Program-made: the position numbers and the translations under genes
Notes under the pieces: model-generated
The model's input: the letters and a program-made list of their open reading frames with translations, nothing else
Databases searched by the model: none
What the model was told of the DNA's origin: nothing
Assembly: GCF_905147045.1 (NCBI RefSeq)
Contig: NC_065898.1
Coordinates: 4,836,001-4,900,000, forward strand
DNA: 64,000 nt
Direction of reading: 5' to 3'
Source of the DNA: Nymphalis io
Taxonomy: Eukaryota > Arthropoda > Insecta > Lepidoptera > Nymphalidae
In this document: one piece after another, positions 57,184-64,000 of the stretch
How the letters are laid out: each line of letters opens with the position of its first letter
Position numbering within the stretch: the first letter of the stretch is position 1

Positions 57184-59571
57184 ATGCGCTTTGCGACATG
57201 GAATGTCCGAACGATGAGGACAGGCTTCCCGAACACCTACGGAAGCTCCGATTGCGCCCAAAAACTGCGCAAAACTTACAGTATCGACGTGGAGCTTAAA
57301 AGGCTCAATATTGATATCGTAGCCTTACAAGAGACCAGAACTGAAGACGAAGGGTCTTTGCGTGAAGCTAACTACACTTTTTACTGGAAGGGCAAGAGGT
57401 CCTTGGAAACACGAGAGCATGGTGTAGGTTTCGCGGTTCGAAGCCATCTCATCAACGCCATAGAGACACCTGTAGGCGTTTCCGAGCGGATTATGGTCTT
57501 GCGTCTAAATACAAAAAGCGGCTTTGTCACGCTAATTTCCGCTTACGCACCGACGCTTAGTTCAAAACCTGAGACCAAGGATCAATTCTACGGCCAGCTC
57601 GATGAGACAGTGCGCAGGGTGAATCCAACTGACAGACTGCATATTTTGGGTGACTTTAATGCCCGCGTCGGTCAGGGTACATCAACCTGGCCTGAATGCC
57701 TCGGTGCACACGGCATAGGCAAGCTTAACGACAACGGACAACGACTGTTGGAGTTTTGCTCAAGGCACCAGCTGTGTGTTACCAACACCTTTTTTAAAGG
57801 CAAAATGATGCGGAAAGTCTCGTGGATGCACCCTCGATCTAAACACTGGCACCAATTAGACCTTGCTCTAACAAGAAGGAGGGATCTACGGGAAACACTC
57901 CACATGCGGGCGTTTCACAGTGCCGATTGCGACACCGATCACAGCCTCGTCGCTACTAAAGTCCGACTTGTCCCTAGAAGAGTCCATTCTTCCAAGCCAC
58001 TCGGTCGAAAAAAGATAAATCTTTTCAAGACTCGTGACATCGAAGTAGTGGAGTCATTTGGGGAACTCGTCCGCGAAGAAGTTGCAACTTGGGATAGTAC
58101 GGCATCAACGCGAGTCGAATGGGAAAAAGTCAAGTCTCTTCTCACTTACACTGCAGGCAAGATTTTTGGTTATCAAAAGGCAAAATCTTACGACTGGTTT
58201 CAAGAAAACGAGAAGCACTTACTTCCCTTGATTGACTCGAAACGCCAAGCCGCTTTAAATTTTCGCCTTAACCCTTGCGATACGACGCGTAAAGATCTCA
58301 CGAAGGCAAAAGCCTCACTCCAGCGTAGCACGCGCTTCTTTGTAAATGCGTATTGGACAGAGCTTTGCCAAAGCATCCAAGCGTGCGCAAACGCGGGGGA
58401 TATTGGCGGGGTGTACGCGGGCATCAAAAGAGCTCTTGGACCTACTCCAAAAAAGACGGCACCTCTCAAGGAAACCGACGGTTCTGTTATAACAGACAGC
58501 ACCCGTCAGATGGCAAGATGGGTAGAATACTACAAGGGGCTCTACTCGTGCCCAGTGGATATTCAGCCAGAAGCAATGGAGCTTGTCCCGAATCTGGCAA
58601 CTTGGCACGAGCTAGACGTTGCACCCACAGTAGAGGAACTTTATCTGGCCGTCAAGAAGCTCAAATGTGGAAAGAGCCCCGGAAAAGACGATGTTGTCAC
58701 CGAAGTCGTCAAGCTTGAGTGCCTCTTGCCCATCCTTCATAACCACCTGGCTAAGTGCTGGGAAGAAAACTACGTCCCTCAGGATATGCGAGATGCTAAC
58801 ATCGTCACTCTTTATAAAGGCAAAGGCGATCGTGGCGACTGCAACTGTTACCGCGGAATATCTCTTCTTAGCATCGTCGGTAAAGCCTTTGCCAGGGCCA
58901 TTTTAGGCAAACTACAAAGGCTCGCCGACCGCGTATACCCTGAGGCACAATGTGGTTTTAGGTCCCAACGGTCAACTGTCGACATGATATTTTCACTCAG
59001 ACAGCTACAAGAAAAGTGTAGGGAGCAACATACCCCCCTAGTCATTGCATTTGTAGACCTAAATAAGGCTTTTGACTCCGTGAGCAGAGAGGGGTTGTAC
59101 TCGGTTCTTGTCAGAATTGGATGCCCCCCAAAACTCCTAAGGATAGTGCAATCGTTCCACGAAGGTATGGAAGTTACCGTCCTGCACAATGGCAACGCAT
59201 CCACGCCATTCGACGTACGCCGTGGTGTTCGTCAAGGTTGTGCACTGGCCCCCACCTTGTTCGGAATATTCTTCTCAGTGCTTCTGAAGGTTGCTTTTGG
59301 AGATGAACAGCAAGGCGTCCACTTACACACGCGAACCGATGGTAGGCTGTACAACATCTCAATGCTCAAGTGCAAACGCTACAGGGAGGACCTATTTGTA
59401 GATAGTCTCCTCTTCGCTGACGACGCTGCCTTCGTTGCTCATGACCAAGCTCAACTCCAGAGTCTAATGGACAAATTTGCCAGAGCGTGCGACCTCTTTT
59501 CAATGTCCATAAACTGCAAGAAGACCGTTATTTTAGCGCAAGGATGTTTAGCAACCAGTCATCTTGCTTAA
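57184..59571 (+). CDS. LINE ORF: APE endonuclease and reverse transcriptase (795 codons)
   Basis: Start at MRFATWNVRTM, whose WNVR asparagine is the first catalytic residue of APE-type endonucleases. Then ALQETR (catalytic Glu, about residue 48), HILGDFNARVG (Asp and Asn, about 153-163) and CDTDHSLVATK (Asp-His, about 249-259). Reverse transcriptase: KLKCGKSPGKDDV, YRGISLLSIVGKAFAR, CGFRSQRSTVDMI, FVDLNKAFDSVSREG (about 623), GVRQGCALAPTLFG and LLFADDAAFVAH (catalytic Asp pair about 746). It stops at TAA 59569-59571 after CLATSHLA, but the next frame continues the protein, so the natural ORF was longer. Confidence 0.88.
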   Translation: MRFATWNVRTMRTGFPNTYGSSDCAQKLRKTYSIDVELKRLNIDIVALQETRTEDEGSLREANYTFYWKGKRSLETREHGVGFAVRSHLINAIETPVGVSERIMVLRLNTKSGFVTLISAYAPTLSSKPETKDQFYGQLDETVRRVNPTDRLHILGDFNARVGQGTSTWPECLGAHGIGKLNDNGQRLLEFCSRHQLCVTNTFFKGKMMRKVSWMHPRSKHWHQLDLALTRRRDLRETLHMRAFHSADCDTDHSLVATKVRLVPRRVHSSKPLGRKKINLFKTRDIEVVESFGELVREEVATWDSTASTRVEWEKVKSLLTYTAGKIFGYQKAKSYDWFQENEKHLLPLIDSKRQAALNFRLNPCDTTRKDLTKAKASLQRSTRFFVNAYWTELCQSIQACANAGDIGGVYAGIKRALGPTPKKTAPLKETDGSVITDSTRQMARWVEYYKGLYSCPVDIQPEAMELVPNLATWHELDVAPTVEELYLAVKKLKCGKSPGKDDVVTEVVKLECLLPILHNHLAKCWEENYVPQDMRDANIVTLYKGKGDRGDCNCYRGISLLSIVGKAFARAILGKLQRLADRVYPEAQCGFRSQRSTVDMIFSLRQLQEKCREQHTPLVIAFVDLNKAFDSVSREGLYSVLVRIGCPPKLLRIVQSFHEGMEVTVLHNGNASTPFDVRRGVRQGCALAPTLFGIFFSVLLKVAFGDEQQGVHLHTRTDGRLYNISMLKCKRYREDLFVDSLLFADDAAFVAHDQAQLQSLMDKFARACDLFSMSINCKKTVILAQGCLATSHLA

Positions 59572-60352
59572 CGGCGCACCTTCACAGGTGGTTAACAAAT
59601 TTTGCTACCTTGAGTCGCATTTGTCGAGCAATCTCTCGCTTGATGCAGAGATCGACTTCCGCATCGGCAAAGCAGCCTCTACGTTCGGGAGGCTCTGTTC
59701 AAGGGCTTGGGATAACAGACACCTTACGGTAAAAACGAAAATGCTTGTTTACCAATCATGTGTCCTAAGCACACTCTTGTATGGAGCAGAAACGTGGACA
59801 ACGTACGCAAAACAAGAACGCCGACTAAACACATTTCACTTGCGCTGTCTTCGGAGCATTCTGGGCATCACATGGCAGGATCGCGTGACAAACGAGTCTG
59901 TTCTAGGCGAGGCACAGCTGCCTAGCATCATGGCCATTCTCAAAAAAAAACGGTTACGGTGGCTGGGACACGTGCATCGAATGGAGCAGACCCGTCTTCC
60001 AAGGCAAATACTACTAGAGGTTGTGGATGCAAAGAGGTCTGTTGGGCGGCCTATGCTCCGTTATAAAGATTGCGCTAAGCGTGATATGGTTGCGTTTAAC
60101 ATCCCTAGCAATCGATGGGAGGAACTTGCAGAGGACCGTGCCAAGTGGCGACGCCTTATTCACGAAGGTCAATCAAAGCATGACAATGACTGGTTTAAAC
60201 TACTAAAAGAAAAACGCACTAGGCGTCATGAGCGGGCTTCAAACCCCCGCCCATCTGGGGGTGCATACACTTGTCGGAAGTGCGGCCGGAGGATCCTCTC
60301 TCGCATTGGTCTATTCAGTCATGAACGCAAGTGCCTTCGCGATGCCGCTTAA
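59564..60352 (+). CDS. Continuation of the LINE ORF in the next frame, ending in a zinc finger
   Basis: This frame opens after a TAG near 59548 and reads VILLNGAPSQVVNKFCYLES, the sequence expected after the FADD region. It continues through VLSTLLYGAETWTTY, RLRWLGHVHRMEQTRLPRQI and KRSVGRPMLRYKDCAKRDM to a C2H2 finger near the end (YTCRKCGRRILSRIGLFSH, then RKC). One small insertion or deletion between about 59548 and 59574 separates it from the previous ORF. The listed ATG is inside the domain. Confidence 0.85.
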   Translation: MLNGAPSQVVNKFCYLESHLSSNLSLDAEIDFRIGKAASTFGRLCSRAWDNRHLTVKTKMLVYQSCVLSTLLYGAETWTTYAKQERRLNTFHLRCLRSILGITWQDRVTNESVLGEAQLPSIMAILKKKRLRWLGHVHRMEQTRLPRQILLEVVDAKRSVGRPMLRYKDCAKRDMVAFNIPSNRWEELAEDRAKWRRLIHEGQSKHDNDWFKLLKEKRTRRHERASNPRPSGGAYTCRKCGRRILSRIGLFSHERKCLRDAA

Positions 60353-60402
60353 ATCATCTGTCAAAGATGCAGAGGCCTATATATATATATATTAAAAAGA
60401 TA

Positions 60403-60905
60403 AAAAACGCCGAGTGTTTTTCGTAGGTTTCGGATTTTATTTGCGAAGCGGTCGTAATTTTCGTAAAGTATATAAATTTCGTAAAGTATATAATGTATAA
60501 ATTAATTAATTGAGCTTTGTACTATTTATATGCATGTATTGTATATTTTTATTTATAAACATAGTTTATTAAAGTTTTTTTATCTCGCTTTATTATTTTT
60601 GAATATTATTCGTCCTATTAAATTTCTGTTTAACCTAAAGTTTGTCTGGTAGAGAATGCCTTCAGGCACTATGTATTTTATTCCAACTGTTTTGATAAAG
60701 TATTTTAATACGTAAATATATACTTAAAGTATCTTGTATATACCGAACATTAATCGAAAACCAACAAGCAACGAAAGAAAGTTGGCAATTTGAAAAATAT
60801 ATTAAAAACATTAATTTAACTTCACTCGAAAGATGTGTATTTAACGATAAATTAAGAATACCAAACCTTTGTTTTTGATAACGATGTATGTCATAACACA
60901 ACGTA
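60403..60905. other. AT-rich non-coding DNA
   Basis: Nothing recognised. Confidence 0.4.
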
Positions 60906-60925
60906 GGGTCATACTAACGTAGGGT

Positions 60926-60957
60926 TTGACTGCCTCGTTGGTCTAGTGGCTTGATGG
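60926..60957 (+). repeat. tRNA-like SINE head joined to an R1-like LINE end
   Basis: tttgactgcctcgttggtct then agtggcttga, better preserved than at 14418. After about 30 bp it runs directly into LINE coding sequence. Confidence 0.55.
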
Positions 60958-61437
60958 AGAATACGTGTGTAAGATCGGACGCGTATCGACGGCGAAATGT
61001 CACCACTGCGGCGCGGACCGGGACACCACTCAGCATACGTTGGAGGTGTGCCCCGCGTGGAGTGCGGAGAGGGAGATCCTGATCCGTGAAATCGGACAAG
61101 ACCTGTCCCTGCGAGCAATCGCGTCGGCGATGCTTCGCAGGGAATCGGCGTGGAGGGTCGTAGCCTCCTTCTGTGAGACCGTCATGGTCCAGAAGGAGAC
61201 AGCGGAGCGGGAACGGGAATGGGCCGATCCTGCTCGGCGGAGACGACGACGGCGTCGTCTCGGCCCTCCCATAGCCCAGACGCCCGGGGCTAAAAGATAG
61301 GGCGTAACCCTGGGGCCGTGGATGCGTGAGGTGAGGGCTTCGCGTGTCCTATTTCAGACGGCCCTGTGGAGGACGGCAGCCGGGATGGCCTCGCGCTGCC
61401 GTACGCACTAGCGAGGAGTGCGGGGGGGGGGGGGTGA
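60958..61437 (+). mobile_element. 3' fragment of an R1-like LINE
   Basis: Contains the ORF2 C-terminus and a GC-rich 3' UTR, ending at a run of G (about 61420-61433). 5'-truncated just upstream of the zinc-knuckle region. Confidence 0.75.
60965..61300 (+). pseudogene. R1-like ORF2 C-terminal fragment with zinc knuckle
   Basis: KCHHCGADRDTTQHTLEVC is the CCHC-type motif (C-x2-C, H, C) found after the polymerase in R1-clade elements. WRVVASFCETVMVQKE follows, then an Arg-rich end and TAG at 61298-61300. It corresponds to the more decayed stretch at 13131-13451. Confidence 0.75.
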
Positions 61438-61449
61438 GATTCGTCCTTA

Positions 61450-61731
61450 TCAGTTATTGTTTTTTTCTGTCAGAAAATCCTCAGTAGCAGCCCGGAGTCT
61501 GGAAGTTGGAAGTGTGTACACTCCCGTGCCTCGGAGAGCACGTAAAGCCGTTGGTTCTGCGCCTGAACTCTTTCCGGTCGTGTCGGATAGCCGTTCCATC
61601 GGATTATGAGAGTTAGGGAATAGAGAGTGTACCTGTGTTTGCGCACACACTTGTGCACTATAATATCTCATGCGTAGTTGGCTAATCTCTCTTGAAATTT
61701 TCCGCCGTGGCCGAAATCGGTCTAGAAGACA
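61450..61731 (-). repeat. Dispersed 240-bp repeat, copy 2, antisense
   Basis: Reverse of the unit at 20926: gaactctttccggtcgtgtc, aatagagagtgtacctgtgt and ttccgccgtggccgaaatcg. A further 30 bp (ctgtcagaaaatcctcagta) are present at the end. Confidence 0.75.
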
Positions 61732-62016
61732 TTATTATTATTATCATTATGATGTGATAACAGTCGCTTTCACAATTTCTTGATCAGCTTTACAGATTAT
61801 ATGCTTATATTACAATAGTCCAGGATGTGTAAGGATAAAAAAGAAAAAAATATCGCTAATATAATCAATCACATATAAATATTCGCCAACCGATTCGCCC
61901 ATACAGTACTATGTTCTAAAGCATCGTACAACACGCCCTGTGTATTTTTTCTTTCGTTTATTTAATATCTCGTAATATTGCCAAAAGTACTGGTTTGAAT
62001 TGTACTGAAAAAGTAA
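61732..62016. other. AT-rich non-coding DNA
   Basis: Nothing recognised. Confidence 0.4.
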
Positions 62017-62038
62017 TATTTTGATAATATATATATAT

Positions 62039-62082
<44 letters not shown>
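62017..62082. repeat. (TA)n microsatellite
   Basis: TA repeats interrupted once by tatagatata. Confidence 0.95.
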
Positions 62083-62083
<1 letters not shown>

Positions 62084-62254
62084 CGAATATATACACGAAT
62101 CGTTTAAATTACAATTAAACTAAACTACAGTTGTCATTATTTTTTCTTTTTTAACAATAAAACTTTACAGTTATATAATAATATGTGAATTTAATAAAAA
62201 TTAAATGTTAGTCATTAATTTATTTATGATTTTTGACATAAAATAATGTAATCA

Positions 62255-62388
62255 TTTGAAAATTTCTGTCTGTTTGTTACGCTTTCACGGCTAAACCACT
62301 GAATTGAATTAAAGGAAAGACATAGGCTAATTTAAGCCTATCATACCCCCAAAACGCAAGCAAATCCGTGTGCGAAATCTAGTTGTTA
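62255..62388 (+). repeat. Helitron-like 3' end
   Basis: tttctgtctgtttgttacgc, ggctaaaccactgaattgaa, then aatccgtgtgcgaaatctagttg. It resembles the 3' part of lepidopteran Helitron-derived repeats ending in CTAG. Confidence 0.4.
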
Positions 62389-62983
62389 TATATTATTTAC
62401 TGCAAACATGAAGTTTCTTTTCCTTGTCAACATGGCCATAAAAATATAATGAAAAAAGTAGGCCTAGACTTTTGTTGATCTTCTTTAAGTCCCGTCTTTT
62501 TTATTTATTACTCAATTCACATTGTTTATCAAAGTAGAGCATATTCCGATGCAATGTTGCATATACTACATATTTCTTCTCGAATCTCTATTTCGCTGTA
62601 ATTATTCATACGCAATGGAGGGGTCTTAGTGGGGCAATAGCGTGTATTATGTTTGAAGCGCATCAGCGCTTTGTTAGAATCACAATTACTTGCCAAGTTC
62701 AAATCTATTTATGGGATGTACCTACTTGTAATTCACTCTATACCTTAGCTAGTTTCTTACATTTGGGAGTACCTAAATGTTTCAATGAAGTATTTCTGTA
62801 CGTCTATATGCCTGTATATATTTATATTTTGGTCTCTATTTGATCACAAATATGATTTTAAAATATAATTTTAGTTTGTTTGTCTACTGAAAATGGTCGA
62901 CATGAAAATACAGTTCTTTCTTTGAACAATATAGTATATTTAATGCTTGCAAATTTCCATGATATTGTCAACATGAAATACTT
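62389..62983. other. Non-coding DNA
   Basis: Short chance ORFs only (for example 62649-62843). Confidence 0.4.
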
Positions 62984-63255
62984 TGATGGTAAGTGGTCAC
63001 CAACGCCCATAGACATTGGCATTACAATTGCATTGGCGATGTACGCGATGGTTAACATTTCTTACAAGAAATGTTAACCATCGCTTACATCGCCAATGCG
63101 CCACCAACCTTGGGAACTAAGATGTTATATCCTGTATTTATATTGGCTCTCTCACCCTTCAAACCGGAATACAGCAATAATGCTGTTTTGCGGTAGAATA
63201 TCTGATGAGTGGGTGGTACCTTCATAGACGAGCTTGCACAAAGCTCTACCACCAG
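62984..63255 (-). repeat. Rearranged nymphalid SINE with internal palindrome
   Basis: Reads tgatggtaagtggtcaccaa and cccatagacattggcattac as an antisense copy, then 33 bp in the opposite sense (63031-63063), then resumes antisense from 63066 to accaccag. The inserted segment is the reverse complement of 63066-63098 with one mismatch. Confidence 0.85.
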
Positions 63256-63554
63256 TTTACTTAATATACCACCAACACCAGTATACTTAAGAGCATATAT
63301 AATACAGATGCTTGGTAATCATTAAAGTCGGTTCTTAAAAAAATGTATCTGAACCTTCTCGATTTTTGATTAAAAAAACTAACTAAAGTGATGACGTGTT
63401 AGCATGACATCATATTGTATCCGTACGTTCATGACCGTCACCACAAATTTATTATCTATGCAAGTTAGTAAACGACGGGCAGTGTTGTATTTCAATGTTT
63501 TTTTTATCTTATTGCTGAAATATACAAATTATTCCGAATAATTTCATTTTTAAC
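63256..63554. other. Non-coding DNA
   Basis: Nothing recognised. Confidence 0.4.
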
Positions 63555-64000
63555 TAGCTGACCCGTGCCCACTTCGTTGGGCGGCAAACATTTTTACTTG
63601 TGATCGATTGGCCGAACATTAATAAAATTGTCTTGCGTATTTGATATTTTAAATTATATCTTAAACTATGCAACCAAAAAACAAACTGTAAAAGTAAATT
63701 TTATTTAAATAAAATGTCCTTGGTAATAAAGCGATTTATTTCTAATTAAATCGACGTGTTGTATATGACAAAAAACCGACTGATAGAACTATATCACTCA
63801 ATAGATTACAACACGGTGGCTTTTCCATACCTATGTCGTATTATCTCTTTAACAATTGGTCCAAATTATATGCAGTAAAAGGAAAAAGTCTTTTGTTTTA
63901 AACACTTGAGACGATAAGTTTACTTAATTTGATAATAATTCATAAATGTTGATAACATGACCAATAAACATGACCTAAGAACTTAAATTATTTTATTAAT
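63555..64000 (-). repeat. Possible Helitron-like element running off the window
   Basis: aactagctgacccgtgccca then cttcgttgggcggcaaac is the usual reversed 3' end (CTAG with a GC hairpin) of insect Helitron-derived repeats. The remaining sequence is AT-rich without genes. Confidence 0.4.

Larger units (their letters stand above)
56482..60391 (+). mobile_element. Near-complete APE-type LINE with C-terminal zinc finger
   Basis: Bounded by a direct repeat of ttaaaaagata (56471-56481 and 60392-60402), extendable by a few TA-rich bases. About 700 bp of GC-rich leader, then endonuclease-reverse transcriptase coding sequence to 60352, a short 3' UTR and a (TA)n tail instead of poly(A). GC content contrasts sharply with both flanks. 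Apart from one frameshift near 59550 the coding region is open over about 1,050 codons, so the insertion is probably young. I cannot fix the clade. Confidence 0.9.

Noticed and set aside
1..64000. CRISPR arrays, bacterial defence systems or prokaryotic operons
   Set aside because: Introns, SINEs and LINEs show a eukaryotic genome. No spaced direct repeats of CRISPR type exist; the only regular array is the contiguous 27-bp minisatellite.

Overview
The window looks like nuclear DNA of a butterfly or moth, probably a nymphalid. It is AT-rich, short coding exons are separated by large repeat-filled introns, and at least fifteen copies or pieces of a roughly 290-bp SINE are present that resembles the Metulj-type SINEs of nymphalid butterflies (family name from memory). 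tRNA-derived SINEs, several non-LTR retrotransposon families and Helitron relics accompany it. There are no bacterial operons, CRISPR arrays or genuine RNA genes that I can support.

The host genes form a cluster of small Ly6/uPAR (three-finger) proteins, probably GPI-anchored. Three gene models are complete: C (14252-19885, + strand, 197 aa), D (22887-38269, +, 148 aa) and F (43932-45023, +, 144 aa). Model E (41970-43183, -) lacks only its signal-peptide exon and resembles the Drosophila crok-type septate-junction Ly6 proteins. Model B (about 6864-10842, +) has an intact last exon but a broken or unusual exon 2. Model A is a final exon (about 4705-5310, +) with nineteen 27-bp repeats, apparently coding for nineteen copies of GGGTGGDNT followed by a hydrophobic C-terminal tail. 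All complete genes share one plan: signal-peptide exon, phase-1 intron, exon with Cys 1-5, phase-1 intron, exon with Cys 6-10 plus GPI tail. The last exon is exactly 206 nt in B, D and F.

Layout. 1-4130: SINE pieces and a 5'-truncated LINE with an intact 823-aa ORF. 4.7-5.3 kb: repeat exon A. 5.7-6.7 kb: internally deleted RTE-like LINE with a 12-bp target-site duplication. 6.9-10.8 kb: gene B, with a near full-length LINE in its intron. 12.0-13.6 kb: decayed R1-like LINE. 14.25-19.9 kb: gene C, with a second copy of the gene B LINE in intron 1, itself interrupted by a SINE. 20-22 kb: repeats. 22.9-38.3 kb: gene D, with a 13.2-kb first intron full of SINEs and Helitron-like ends. 39.2-40 kb: decayed Helitron Rep. 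42-45 kb: divergent genes E and F. 45-56 kb: mostly non-coding, with one candidate promoter and 5' exon near 50.6-51.1 kb. 56.48-60.39 kb: nearly complete LINE with endonuclease, reverse transcriptase and a C-terminal zinc finger, bounded by a target-site duplication. 60.9-64 kb: R1-like 3' fragment and further repeats.

The Ly6 proteins are presumably secreted and tethered to the outer cell surface. From the family they may act in septate junctions, receptor or channel trafficking, or neural modulation; the sequence does not say which. The most unusual object is the GGGTGGDNT minisatellite exon. Everything here was read by eye: repeat family names are approximate and no identity values were computed.
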